The position numbers and the translations under genes were made by a program. The notes under the pieces are model-generated. The model saw only the letters and a list, made by a program, of their open reading frames with translations. It did not search any database and was not told the origin of the DNA. DNA of 64,000 nt from AC-32 sp963717475 (GTDB lineage Bacteria > Actinomycetota > Thermoleophilia > Gaiellales > Gaiellaceae). This document shows positions 46,526 to 55,570 of this stretch, in pieces (position 1 is the first letter of the stretch; each line of letters starts with the position of its first letter). The stretch spans positions 2,542,001 through 2,606,000 of the forward strand of contig OY970337.1 in assembly GCA_963717475.1 (NCBI GenBank). The letters run 5' to 3'.

Positions 46526-47410
46526 GCGTCGACGCGGTGATCCTGATGGCGTACGGCAGCCCGTCGAGCCCGGAGGACATCCGTCCGTACTTCGAGGACA
46601 TTCGCGGCGGCAAGCCGGTGTCCGACGAAGCGGTCGAGGAGCTCGCCGAGCGCTACCGCCGGATCGGCGGACGGTCGCCGCTCGACGACATCACCGAGGC
46701 GCAGCGCGCGGCCCTCGAGCGCGAGCTGGGCGTCCCGGTCTTCGTCGGGATGAAGCACTGGCGACCTCGCATCGCCGAGGCGGTCGACGCCGCGCTGGCC
46801 GGTGGCGCTACGCGGATCGTCGGTCTCGTGCTCGCGCCGCACTACTCGGGAATGTCGATCGGCGAGTACCGCGAGCGGCTCGACGCGGCCCTCGAGGGAC
46901 GCGCGGAGCTCGAGCTCGTCGAAAGCTGGCACGACCGCCCCGCGTTCCTCGACGTGATCGCCGACCGCGTTCGCAGCACCGATGCGTGGGTCGTGTTCAC
47001 GGCGCACTCGCTGCCTGCAGCGCATCCTCGACGCGGGCGATCCCTACAAGGACCAGCTGCTCGAGACCTCCCGTCTCGTCGCGGAGCGCGCGGGCCTCGG
47101 CGACCGCTGGTCGTTCGCCTTCCAGAGCGCGAGCGCGACGGGCGAGCCTTGGCTCGGGCCGGACATCCTCGACGAGCTCGACCGCCTCCACGGCGAGGGC
47201 GTCCGCAAGGTGCTGGTCGCGACCGTCGGATTCGTTTCAGACCATCTGGAGATCCTCTGGGACCTGGACGTGGAAGCACGGGAGCGCGCTGCGGAGCTCG
47301 GGCTCGAGCTGGACCGAATCGAGTCGCTGAACGACGATCCAGCGTTCATCCGCGCCCTCGCGGGGATCGTGGAGGAGCGGCTGGCCGTCCCGGGAAAGAG
47401 TCACGTATGA
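46522..47410 (+). CDS. hemH: Ferrochelatase (coproporphyrin or protoporphyrin), one apparent frameshift
   Basis: The frame starts at ATG 46522 (overlap with hemE) with VDAVILMAYGSPSSPEDIRP, then YRRIGGRSPLDDITEAQRAA, GMKHWRPRIAEAVDAALAGG, GLVLAPHYSGMSIGEYRERL and WVVFTAHSLPA (catalytic histidine). After about 47018 one extra G shifts the frame to RILDAGDPYKDQLLETSRLV, FQSASATGEPWLGPDILDEL and VATVGFVSDHLEILWDLDVE, ending at 47410. It inserts iron into the porphyrin. In Actinobacteria HemH-like enzymes usually use coproporphyrin III, so CpfC would be an alternative name. The GH following ALA of SASATG region also fits. Confidence 0.88.
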
Positions 47411-47682
47411 GCTCGCGCACGTGTCCCGACTGGCCCGATTTGATGGAGATCGCGCCGAGCCTCCAGTTCATGCACTACACCGTCGCCGAGGCGAAGGTTC
47501 CCTCCGAGGCGCTGGCCGAGCTGGTCGGCGTCCCGCTGCAGGCGGTCGCGATCTGCGCCGACCTCGACCACAACGTCTTCAACGCTGCGCACACCGATCC
47601 GCAGGTCGCGCAGGCCCTGCTGAGCACCCACTGGTACGAGCTGCGCGAGTGGGCGACGTCTGGTCCCGGTCAGGCGGCCTGA
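47407..47682 (+). CDS. 91-residue protein of unknown function downstream of hemH
   Basis: The frame starts at ATG 47407 (overlaps the hemH stop) and encodes SSRTCPDWPDLMEIAPSLQF, then AEAKVPSEALAELVGVPLQA, VAICADLDHNVFNAAHTDPQ and LLSTHWYELREWA. It is soluble, with one cysteine early and a His/Asp-rich central part. I do not recognise the family. Tight coupling to hemE and hemH suggests a link to porphyrin or haem handling, which remains inference. Confidence 0.7.
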   Translation: MSSRTCPDWPDLMEIAPSLQFMHYTVAEAKVPSEALAELVGVPLQAVAICADLDHNVFNAAHTDPQVAQALLSTHWYELREWATSGPGQAA

Positions 47683-47795
47683 GGCGGCACCTAAGCCGAC
47701 TCGACAGGCCTGACTGGGTGTCGTTCTTTCTGGATGACGACCTGCTTCGCAAATCGTCGTAGCGTCGTCCGTACCCCATCAGGAAGGACGGCCAA

Positions 47796-49817
47796 ATGGA
47801 ACGGTCGCCTCAACCACTGTTCAGCACCGCTCGGATCGTCGCGCTGGCGCTGATCGCGCTGGCGCTGGCAGGGCTCGTCTTTCTTCGTGTCTCGTCGGGT
47901 TCGACCACCGTCTCCGTGCCAGAAGGCGCGCACGCGGGCCAGCTCACGCTGCACTCGTGCACGTACGGGACCGAGCGGGGCGACTACGCCGCCGACTGCG
48001 GCACGCTGGTGGTGCCGGAAAACCGCCACGATTCCAACTCGCGACTGATCGCCTTGCCCGTGAAGCGGATCCGTGCGCTCTCGTCCCACCCGCGCGAGCC
48101 GGTGTTCCGGCTTCAGGGCGGGCCAGGCATTACGAACATGGACTTCCCGGATGCGAGCCGCTTCGCAAACGACCGCGATGTCGTGCTTGTCGGCTACCGG
48201 GGAGTGGATGGTTCCCAGTCGCTTCAGTGCCACGAGGCCGTCTCGGCGATGAAGCACGCCCGCGATTTTCTCGGCAGCTCGTTCTACGACGCCTATGCGG
48301 CCGGTCTCTCGCAGTGTGCAGCCCGGCTCCAGAAGCACGGCGTCGACCTGAACGGCTACTCCCTGCCCGAGCGGGTGGACGACTTCGAGGCTGCGAGGCG
48401 CGCTCTCGGCTACGGGAGCATCGACCTGCTCAGTGAGAGCGCGGGCACGCGCACAGCGCTGATCTACGCCTGGCGCTACCCGAAGAGCATCCACCGCTCG
48501 GTGCTCCTCGGAGTCAATCCTCCTGGGCACTTCATCTGGTACCCGCAGCTCAACGACGCGCAGATCCACAAGTACGCCGCCCTCTGCTCCCGCGACCACT
48601 GGTGCAGCTCCAAGACCGACGACCTGGCCGCGACGCTTCGCTCGGAGACGCGCAACGTCCCCGATCGCTGGGGCTTCCTGCGGATCAAGCCCGGCCACGC
48701 GCAGGTCGGCGCGTTCTTCGGCCTGATGAACGCGACGGGGGCGGCCTCGCCGATCTCGTCCCCGATGACGATCAGCACGTGGCTGGCCGCCGAGCACGGT
48801 GACCCGAGCGGCCTCTGGCTGCTCTCGACGCTTGCCCAGCTCGCGTTCCCGGACACGCAGGTCAAGGGCGACACCGCAGCCGTCGCGCGGACCGATGCCA
48901 CCTACGCGAAGCGCTACTTCGCCGCTCCACGCGGCGAGAGCTCGATCATCGGCAGCCCCGGGACGGACTTCCTGTTGGCCGGCGGCCGCCTGTTCGACGC
49001 GTGGCCGGCGAATCCGGACGAGAAGCTCTACAACCGCGTGCAGACATCGAAGGTCGAGACGCTCGTCGTCAACGGCAACCTGGACTTCGCGACGCCGCCG
49101 CAGGCTGCACACCGCGAGCTGATGCCGTACCTGCCGAACGGCCACGAGCTCGTCCTGCCCGGCCTCGGCCACACGGACGACTTCTGGGACTACCAGCCGA
49201 AGGCGAGCTCGCATCTCGTGAACACGTACCTCGACCGCGGTCAGGTGGACACCTCGCTCTACGTCGCGAACCACCTCGAGCTCGAGCCCGACTTCGCGCA
49301 GACGACGATCGCCAAGATCGTGCTCGCCGTCCTGCTCGGGTTCGCCGCGCTCACGATCGTCTCGCTGCTCTTGCTGGCGCTGCGCGTATGGCGGCGGGGT
49401 GGACTGGGCCGGAAGGCAAGCGGCGCTGTGCGCGGCGCGTACGTGATCGTGCTCGGGCTCGGTGGCTGGTTCATCGGCCAGCTGATCGTGCTCACCGCGC
49501 TGCCGACCGTCGCGCTCGACAGCGAGGTGGTGTCGGCGCTGTCGATCGGCCTTCCAGTCGGCCTCGGTGTGTTTCTCGCCTGGTTCCAGGCCGCTAGGCC
49601 CGCGCGGGCGAATGTGATCGGGCTTGCGGGAGCGTTGGCGGCTGCGCTCGTCGGCGCCTGGCTCGGCTACAACGTCCTGGATGGCTTGTTCGCCGTGGTC
49701 ACGACGATTCTCGGCGCGCAGATCGGAGCGAACCTCGTTCTGATCGTGTTCGACATCGTGCGGGAGCGGGCGCCGGAGCCTGCTCCTGAGCTCGCCGGGG
49801 TGCCGGCCGGGGTCTAG
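47796..49817 (+). CDS. Membrane-anchored alpha/beta hydrolase with C-terminal helical membrane domain
   Basis: The 673-residue product has an N-terminal helix (about 10-30), then an alpha/beta hydrolase resembling proline iminopeptidase/tripeptidyl-type enzymes: FRLQGGPGITNMDFPDASRF (oxyanion loop), VVLVGYRGVDGSQSLQC, SIDLLSESAGTRTALIYAWR (nucleophile elbow, S-E-S-A-G), VVNGNLDFATPPQAA (acid) and LPGLGHTDDF (histidine). Its last ~180 residues hold four or five membrane helices (IVLAVLLGFAALTIVSLLLL and later). The site GGAAGGA before ATG 47796 is a good ribosome site. The fused membrane domain is unusual for this family. Confidence 0.85.
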   Translation: MERSPQPLFSTARIVALALIALALAGLVFLRVSSGSTTVSVPEGAHAGQLTLHSCTYGTERGDYAADCGTLVVPENRHDSNSRLIALPVKRIRALSSHPREPVFRLQGGPGITNMDFPDASRFANDRDVVLVGYRGVDGSQSLQCHEAVSAMKHARDFLGSSFYDAYAAGLSQCAARLQKHGVDLNGYSLPERVDDFEAARRALGYGSIDLLSESAGTRTALIYAWRYPKSIHRSVLLGVNPPGHFIWYPQLNDAQIHKYAALCSRDHWCSSKTDDLAATLRSETRNVPDRWGFLRIKPGHAQVGAFFGLMNATGAASPISSPMTISTWLAAEHGDPSGLWLLSTLAQLAFPDTQVKGDTAAVARTDATYAKRYFAAPRGESSIIGSPGTDFLLAGGRLFDAWPANPDEKLYNRVQTSKVETLVVNGNLDFATPPQAAHRELMPYLPNGHELVLPGLGHTDDFWDYQPKASSHLVNTYLDRGQVDTSLYVANHLELEPDFAQTTIAKIVLAVLLGFAALTIVSLLLLALRVWRRGGLGRKASGAVRGAYVIVLGLGGWFIGQLIVLTALPTVALDSEVVSALSIGLPVGLGVFLAWFQAARPARANVIGLAGALAAALVGAWLGYNVLDGLFAVVTTILGAQIGANLVLIVFDIVRERAPEPAPELAGVPAGV

Positions 49818-51452
49818 GAGCCGAACCGCCGCGCGAGTACTTCTTTCAGCGGCCTGGTGTTGAGCACGTCCGACGGCCCGGCGCCACCGCGCCGGGCCGT
49901 TGCGACTGCGTTCGGCATGTTGCCGAGGCCGCGCGTCGAGTGGGCGTCGGTGTTCACGACCACCGCGACGCCGGCCTCGCGCGCCAGGCGCACGTGCGCG
50001 TCGCGCAGGTCGAGCCGGTCCGGCAGCCCGTTCACCTCGACCGCGCGGCCCTGTTCGGCGAGGCGCGCGAACACCGACTCGAGGTCGACCGCATTCGGCG
50101 GGCGGTGGTTGATCAGCCGGCCGGTCGGGTGGCTGAGGCAGCTGACGTAAGGCGAGTCGAGCGCCGTCAGCACTCGGCGCGTCAGCTCCTCGCGCGAGCC
50201 GCGCTGGCCGCCGTGGACGCTTGCCTGCACCCAGTCGAGCTCCGCGAGCACGTCCTCGGGGAGGTCGAGCGTCCCGTCACGCCGGATATCGCACTCCGTC
50301 CCGCGCAGGAGCCGGAACGGCGCGAGCCGCTCGTTGGCCTCGGCGATCTCCTCGCCCTGGCGCCGGACGTCGTCCGCGGTCAGACCCGTCACGGCGCCGA
50401 CCGAGACCGTGTGGTCGCAGATGGCGAGGTAGTCGTAGCCGAGCTCGCGCGCGGCGAGGCCCATCTCGTACGCCGACGCGCGTCCGTCCGACCTGGTCGT
50501 GTGGCAGTGGAGATCGCCACGCACGTCGGCGAGCTCGACGTAGGCGGCCGGGGTCGCCCGAGAACCCCTCTTCGCGTGCCTCCGGCGGCAGGAACGGGAT
50601 CCCGAGCGCGCGGAAGACGCCCTCCTCGTCGGCGGCGTCGGGCAGCGGCTCGTGCGCGGCGACCCACTCCGGCGAGCCCGTCGCGCGGACGAGCTCGGTG
50701 CCGAAGCGCGCAGGCGGCGCGACCACGAGCTCGACCGGCACGCCCTCGACGGTGACTCCGAGCGCCCGCCGCGTCTCGCGCTCGACGACCGTCACGATCT
50801 GGGGCAGCGCCTCGAAGCGGTCGAGCAGCGATGCGGCGCGAGCTGAGGAGCAGACGATCGCGAGACGCTCGGAAGCATCGCGCCAGCGCCGCGGGTCGCC
50901 GGCCGCAACTCCGCCCAGCGCCTCCGCGATCGACTCGACCAGCGGCCGGCTCCGGTTCAGGAGCAGCGGCCGCGGCGCCACGCGCGCCGGCTCCCGCGCC
51001 AGGGCGGCCACGAGCTTCCGCTCCGTCTCGGGCCCGATCCCCGGCACCTCCTGCAGCCGCCCTTCCTCGGCCGCCGCGCGTAGCTCGGGCAGCGTCCCGA
51101 TCCCGAGCGTCCGTCCGATCTCGAGCATCCGGCGAACCGAGACTCCCAGGAACCGCCCGACCGCCGCGAGCTCCGGCGAGACGTCGCGCTCGAGCTCCTT
51201 CAGCTCGGCGATCTCGCCCGTCTCGACGAGCTCCCGCAGTCGCCGTTCGATCCCGGGCCCGATCCCGCGCAGCTCGCGCGCCCGGCCGGCGAGCACGAGC
51301 TCCGCGATCGGCGCGGGCGTCGTCCGGATCAGGTCGGCCGCGCGGCGGTAGGCCCGCGCCGTGTACGGCCCGGCGCCCGCGAGCTCGAGCAGCGAGGCGA
51401 ACGCGTCGAGCTGCCCGGCGATCTCCGCGTTGTCGATCTTTCGGCCCTGCAC
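49814..51452 (-). CDS. polX: PolX-type DNA polymerase/PHP phosphoesterase, one apparent frameshift
   Basis: The N-terminal frame from about 51452 (GTG) or 51473 (ATG) reads KIDNAEIAGQLDAFASLLEL, YTARAYRRAADLIRTTPAPI, ELRGIGPGIERRLRELVETG and LQEVPGIGPETERKLVAALA (helix-hairpin-helix motifs), then FEALPQIVTVVERETRRALG. At about 50550 one base shifts the frame and the PHP domain follows: RGDLHCHTTRSDGRASAYEM (metal-binding H-x-H), YLAICDHTVSVGAVTGLTAD, RGTECDIRRDGTLDLPEDVL and VAVVVNTDAHSTRGLGNMPN. These show a PolX with a C-terminal exonuclease-type PHP domain used in DNA repair. It is divergent from cofC. Confidence 0.8.
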
Positions 51453-51459
51453 CGCTGGG

Positions 51460-51465
51460 TAGTCT
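51460..51465 (+). promoter_or_regulatory. Predicted -10 box (leaderless) of the F420 operon
   Basis: TAGTCT lies six bases before ATG 51472. The same bases read on the minus strand give AGACTA, part of a possible -10 for polX, so the two divergent genes may share one element. Confidence 0.5.
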
Positions 51466-51471
51466 CTGCCC

Positions 51472-52026
51472 ATGCCTACCGTGGTCGTTCCCTTTCGGGA
51501 CGAAAACGCAAAGCGGCGGCTCGAGCCGGTGCCCGAGGAGGCCCGCCGGACGGTGGCGCAGGCGATGCTCGACGACGTGCTCGAGGCCTGCAGCGCCGTG
51601 GCCCGCGAGGTCGTCGTCGCGCGCGAAGGACCCCAGGGCGAGGCGGTCGAAGCTGCTCTGCGCGGCGTCGAGCGAGGGCCCATCCTCGTCGTCAACGCCG
51701 ATCTGCCGTGCGCGCGGGCGCGCGACCTGTTCACCCTGCTCGGCGCGCTTCCGGAGGGCGGGCTCGCGCTCGTCGAGGCCGAGGACGGGACGACCAACGC
51801 GCTGGCGCTCGCGGCGGCGCACCTGTTCGCGCCGCTCTACGGCCCCGGCAGCGCCGACCGGTTCATCGCGCGCGCCGAGCGGCTGGAGGTCCCGGCGGTG
51901 ACGGCGGACATCCCGAACCTCGCCGCCGATGTGGACACGCTGGCCGACCTGGAGCGGCTCGACGGCCGCCTGGGCCCTCACACGAGCGCGGTGCTCGAGG
52001 AGCTCCGTGCCGGCTTGACCCGGTGA
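51472..52026 (+). CDS. cofC: 2-phospho-L-lactate/phosphoenolpyruvate guanylyltransferase
   Basis: The 184-residue protein is CofC/FbiD-like: PTVVVPFRDENAKRRLEPVP (nucleotide loop), VVVAREGPQGEAVEAALRGV, GPILVVNADLPCARARDLF (N-x-D-L-P) and EDGTTNALALAAAHLFAPLY, then NLAADVDTLADLERLDGRLG. These positions match the GTP-binding transferase that makes the activated intermediate for coenzyme F420. The next genes (cofD, npdG, cofE) confirm the pathway. Confidence 0.9.
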   Translation: MPTVVVPFRDENAKRRLEPVPEEARRTVAQAMLDDVLEACSAVAREVVVAREGPQGEAVEAALRGVERGPILVVNADLPCARARDLFTLLGALPEGGLALVEAEDGTTNALALAAAHLFAPLYGPGSADRFIARAERLEVPAVTADIPNLAADVDTLADLERLDGRLGPHTSAVLEELRAGLTR

Positions 52027-52934
52027 AGGTCGCCGTTCTGGCGGGCGGCCTCGGAGGCTCCCGCTTCGCGCTGGCCCTCACCGAGGCTCTCGATCCCGGC
52101 GACGTGACCGTCGTCGGCAACGTCGGCGACGACCTCGAGGTGGCCGGGCTGCACGTCTCGCCCGATCTCGACACGATCGTCTACACGCTCGCCGGCGTGC
52201 TCGACACGGATCGCGGCTGGGGCCGCGCGCAGGAGACCTGGAACGCGCGCTCGACCGCGGATGAGCTCGGCGCGGAGACGTGGTTCCAGCTCGGCGACCG
52301 CGACCTCGGGCTGCACCTCGCTCGCACCGAGGCCCTGCGCAACGGCGAGCCGCTCTCGTCCGTGACCGCGCGGATCGCGCGGGCGCTCGGAGTCGAGACC
52401 GCGGTGCTGCCCGCCACGGACGACCGTCTGCGCACCTGGGTCGCAACTCCCGCAGGCGAGCTCACGTTCCAGGAGTGGTTCGTCAAGCGCGGGCACCAGG
52501 ACGAGGTCGACGGCGTCCGCTGCGAGGGCGCTGAAGACGCACGCGCTGCCCCCGGAGTGCTCGAGGCGCTGGACGGCGCGGACCTGATTGCGATTGCCCC
52601 GAGCAACCCTTTCATGAGCATCGGCCCGATCCTCGCCGTCGAGGAGATCCGCACGGCCCTCGAGCGGCGCCGTGTGCCGGCCGTGGCCGTCAGCCCGCTG
52701 ATCGGCGGCCGCACCGTGCGGGGGCCGGCCGACCGGAATCTCCAGCGGCTCAAGGGCGGGACCTCGCCCGCGCACGTAGCGGACTGTTACAACGGCTTGA
52801 TCGACGCCCTGGTGGTCGACGAGGCGGACGCGGACGAGGAGGCCGGAATCGAGACGATCGTGGCGCGGACGCTGATGAGTGACGCGGATGCGCGCCGGCG
52901 GCTCGCCGAGGCCGTGCTCTCGGTGCCGGTGTGA
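52023..52934 (+). CDS. cofD: LPPG:FO 2-phospho-L-lactate transferase
   Basis: The 303-residue protein starts at GTG 52023 (overlap GTGA) with VKVAVLAGGLGGSRFALALT, then VVGNVGDDLEVAGLHVSPDL, TIVYTLAGVLDTDRGWGRAQ and ETWFQLGDRDLGLHLARTEA, followed by LTFQEWFVKRGHQDEVDG and IAPSNPFMSIGPILAVEEIR. These are strong CofD/FbiA signatures. It transfers the phosphoenolpyruvyl- or phospholactyl moiety to FO to make (dehydro-)F420-0. Confidence 0.95.
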   Translation: MKVAVLAGGLGGSRFALALTEALDPGDVTVVGNVGDDLEVAGLHVSPDLDTIVYTLAGVLDTDRGWGRAQETWNARSTADELGAETWFQLGDRDLGLHLARTEALRNGEPLSSVTARIARALGVETAVLPATDDRLRTWVATPAGELTFQEWFVKRGHQDEVDGVRCEGAEDARAAPGVLEALDGADLIAIAPSNPFMSIGPILAVEEIRTALERRRVPAVAVSPLIGGRTVRGPADRNLQRLKGGTSPAHVADCYNGLIDALVVDEADADEEAGIETIVARTLMSDADARRRLAEAVLSVPV

Positions 52935-53551
52935 GGGTCGCGATCGTCGGCGGCACCGGCGCCTTCGGGCGCGCGCTCGCGAGGCGGCTCAAGGCGCTCG
53001 GCGAGGAGGTCTGCGTCGGCTCGCGCGACGAGCAGCGCGGAAAGGAGCGCGCGATCGAGCTCGGAGTCGAGGGCGGCGCGAACGAGGATGTCGTCCGAGG
53101 CGCCGACCTCGTCGTCCTCGCGACGAAGTCGAACGCGGTGCTCGACACGGCGCGCGACCTCGTCGATGCGATCGGCGACACTCCGGTCCTCTGCGTCGCG
53201 AGCGACCTCGTCTTCACGGACGCGGGCGTGCTCCCGGGCCGCGGGGAGCGCTCGCTGGCGGAGGACGTCGCGGAGATCGTCCGCGCGCCGGTCGCCTCCG
53301 GGCTGCAGTCGCTGTCCGCGGCGCACCTGGGCGCGGGCGACTTGCCCGACGAGGACGCGCTCGTCTGCGGCGACCACGCGGAGACGAAGCGCCTCGTGCT
53401 CGGCCTCGCCGGCCGGCTCGTCGGCGGACGCGCGGTCGACGTGGGGCCGCTCGCCAACTCGCGAGGGCTCGAGGCGATGACCGCCGCGATCCTGAACGTG
53501 AACCGCGAGCTCGGCGTGGCAGCGGGCCTGCGCATCACCGGCCTTCCGTGA
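52931..53551 (+). CDS. npdG: NADPH-dependent F420 reductase
   Basis: The 206-residue protein starts at GTG 52931 with VRVAIVGGTGAFGRALARRL (NADPH-binding GGTGxxG), then VCVGSRDEQRGKERAIELG, DLVVLATKSNAVLDTARDLV and SGLQSLSAAHLGAGDLPDED, and LEAMTAAILNVNRELGVAA near the end. This is the short F420:NADP oxidoreductase family. It moves hydride between NADPH and F420. It lies inside the biosynthesis operon, so supply and reduction of the cofactor are linked. Confidence 0.9.
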   Translation: MRVAIVGGTGAFGRALARRLKALGEEVCVGSRDEQRGKERAIELGVEGGANEDVVRGADLVVLATKSNAVLDTARDLVDAIGDTPVLCVASDLVFTDAGVLPGRGERSLAEDVAEIVRAPVASGLQSLSAAHLGAGDLPDEDALVCGDHAETKRLVLGLAGRLVGGRAVDVGPLANSRGLEAMTAAILNVNRELGVAAGLRITGLP

Positions 53552-54270
53552 TCTCCATCCGTCCGGTCGAGGGACTGCCGGAGATCCGAGAGGGCGACGA
53601 CCTCGGGGCGCTGATCGCGGAACGCGCCGAGCTCCTCGACGGGGACGTGCTCGTGGTCGCGCAGAAGGTTGTCTCGAAGGCGGAAGGCAGGGTCGTCAGG
53701 CTCGACGAGGTGGAGCCCTCGGCCAAGGCGAGCGAGCTCGCGGGCGGCGAGGACCCGCGGCGCCTCGAGGTGATCCTGCGCGAGTCGGCGCGGCTCGTCC
53801 GCACCAGGCCGCCGCTCGTGATCGCGGAGACCCGGCACGGCTTCGTCTGCGCGTCGGCGGGCGTCGACTCCTCCAATGCGCCCGAGGCGGGGACGGTCGT
53901 CCTGCTCCCCGAGGACCCGGACGCCTCCGCGGTCCGCTTGCGCGAGCGCGTGCGGGACCTGGCCGGCGCCGAGGTCGGCGTGATCGTCAGCGACTCGTTC
54001 GGCCGCGCCTGGCGGCAGGGGACGACCGATGTCGCGATCGGCCTCGCGGGAATCCGCCCGCTGCTGGACCTCACGGGCGAGCGCGACTCGGCCGGCTACG
54101 AGCTGCACGCGACGGTGATCGCGGTCGCCGACGAGCTCGCCGCGGCGGCCCAGCTCGCGATGGGCAAGACGAGTGGAATCCCGGCCGCCGTGATCCGCGG
54201 CTACGACGCGAGCGGCGACGGCAGCGCCCGCGATCTCGTCATGCCTCCCGAGCGCGACCTCTTTCGCTGA
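53548..54270 (+). CDS. cofE: Coenzyme F420-0:L-glutamate ligase
   Basis: The 240-residue product starts at GTG 53548 with VISIRPVEGLPEIREGDDLG, then DVLVVAQKVVSKAEGRVVRL, VIAETRHGFVCASAGVDSSN, VGVIVSDSFGRAWRQGTTDV and VIAVADELAAAAQLAMGKTS. It has CofE-domain length only and lacks the C-terminal nitroreductase-like domain present in mycobacterial FbiB, so gamma-glutamyl tail extension and reduction may use another protein. The gene ends the four-gene operon. Confidence 0.92.
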   Translation: MISIRPVEGLPEIREGDDLGALIAERAELLDGDVLVVAQKVVSKAEGRVVRLDEVEPSAKASELAGGEDPRRLEVILRESARLVRTRPPLVIAETRHGFVCASAGVDSSNAPEAGTVVLLPEDPDASAVRLRERVRDLAGAEVGVIVSDSFGRAWRQGTTDVAIGLAGIRPLLDLTGERDSAGYELHATVIAVADELAAAAQLAMGKTSGIPAAVIRGYDASGDGSARDLVMPPERDLFR

Positions 54271-54305
54271 GGCGTTTTCCGTGCATACTCCGACTGGGAG
54301 GGGAG

Positions 54306-54611
54306 ATGTCGAGGGAGCAGTTCATGCTGCTGTTCGTGATGGGCTCGGGATCGCTCGCGGTCTGGATCGCGCTGCGCGTCCCGCAGATCGCGCCGCACAG
54401 CCTGCGCAGCGCGGGCGTGCACGTCTGCGCCGCGCTGCTCCTCGGCTGCGTGCTCTCGCCCGCTCTGCGGCTGGTCCCCGGCCTGCCGGGAACCACCTCC
54501 GTTCTGGTCGCGCTCTTCGCGGTCGCGCTGCCGGCGCTGACCTACATGCTGCTCGCGGGGCTCTGGCTGCTGCTCGTCTTCGCGGGCGATCCCTACGCGG
54601 GCCGCGGCTAG
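54306..54611 (+). CDS. 101-residue membrane protein
   Basis: The protein begins MSREQFMLLFVMGSGSLAVW and has three hydrophobic helices (about 8-26, 36-56, 64-92) with a PDY-rich end. GGGAGGGGAG just upstream of ATG 54306 is a good ribosome site, and TGCATACT about 20 bases upstream could be an extended -10. It overlaps the convergent ureohydrolase gene by four bases. No family recognised. Confidence 0.7.
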   Translation: MSREQFMLLFVMGSGSLAVWIALRVPQIAPHSLRSAGVHVCAALLLGCVLSPALRLVPGLPGTTSVLVALFAVALPALTYMLLAGLWLLLVFAGDPYAGRG

Positions 54612-55570
54612 CGGCGCCGGCGTAACGCGATCCCCGTCAGGATCTCGCGGACGATCCGGTCGGCGACGAGCGCCGTGATGTCGCTCGAGCCGGGCGCTGT
54701 CGGGATCACCTCGACCACGTCCGCGCCGACGAGCTCGACGCGGCAGGCGACCTCGCGGCAGGCCCAGAGCAGGTCGGCGCTCTCCATGCCGCCCGGCTCG
54801 GGCGTTCCCGTCCCGGGCGCATAGGCCGGGTCGAGCACGTCCACGTCGACGCTCAGGAAAACGGGACCGGCGCCGACGATGTCAAGCGCACCGCCGACGA
54901 CCTCCTCGATCCCGAGCCGCCGCACGTCGTGCATGAAGAAGCTCGTGATCCCGCAATCGGCCTGCCAGCGGAACTCCTTCTCGCCCGGCCAGTAGCCGCG
55001 CAGGCCGATCTGGACGTAGCGCCGCGGATCGACGATGCCCGCCTCGACGAGCCGGTACATCGGCGTCCCGTGGGAGACCTCGACGCCGAAGACCTCGGTG
55101 CCGGTGTCCGTGTGCGTGTCGAAGTGGATCAGCCCGATCGGAGCGCGGCCGGCCGCGCACGCGCGGATGTCGGGCTCCGCGATCGAGTGGTCGCCGCCGA
55201 GGACGACCGGGATCGCCCCAGCGGCGACGACCTCGCCGACCGTTCGCTCGATCGCCTCGTGCGTCCGCTTCGGATCGGCGGGCAGGACCGGCGCGTCGCC
55301 GTAGTCGACCATTCGCAGCTCGGCCATCGCGTCGACCTTCGCCTCGAGGTGCGGTCCCGGCGGGCAACTCGCCGCGCGGATCGCCCGCGGGCCGAAGCGC
55401 GCGCCCGGCCGGTCGGAGACGAGGTCGTCGGTCGGCGCGCCCACGATCGCGACGTCGACGCCCTTCAGCTCCGCCGGGTCCTGGGTGTACGGCAGCGTCC
55501 CGAACGTGAGCAGGCCCGCGTAGTCCGGCTTCTCGCCGTGCTCGCGCCAGCGCTCGAGCGGGTCGATCAC
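54608..55570 (-). CDS. speB: Agmatinase/arginase-family ureohydrolase
   Basis: The 320-residue protein starts at GTG 55570 (overlap GTGA) and carries the binuclear metal motifs of the family: VVLGGDHSIAEP (H), IGLIHFDTHTDTGTEVFG (D-x-H-x-D) and VFLSVDVDVLDPAYAPGTG (D-x-D, with the PGTGTPEPGG loop). Such enzymes release urea from agmatine, guanidinobutyrate, guanidinopropionate or similar guanidines. The operon partners are a PLP decarboxylase and a transporter, so agmatine or a related compound is a reasonable substrate, but the specificity loop cannot be read for certain. Confidence 0.85.
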   Translation of the reverse strand: MIDPLERWREHGEKPDYAGLLTFGTLPYTQDPAELKGVDVAIVGAPTDDLVSDRPGARFGPRAIRAASCPPGPHLEAKVDAMAELRMVDYGDAPVLPADPKRTHEAIERTVGEVVAAGAIPVVLGGDHSIAEPDIRACAAGRAPIGLIHFDTHTDTGTEVFGVEVSHGTPMYRLVEAGIVDPRRYVQIGLRGYWPGEKEFRWQADCGITSFFMHDVRRLGIEEVVGGALDIVGAGPVFLSVDVDVLDPAYAPGTGTPEPGGMESADLLWACREVACRVELVGADVVEVIPTAPGSSDITALVADRIVREILTGIALRRRR

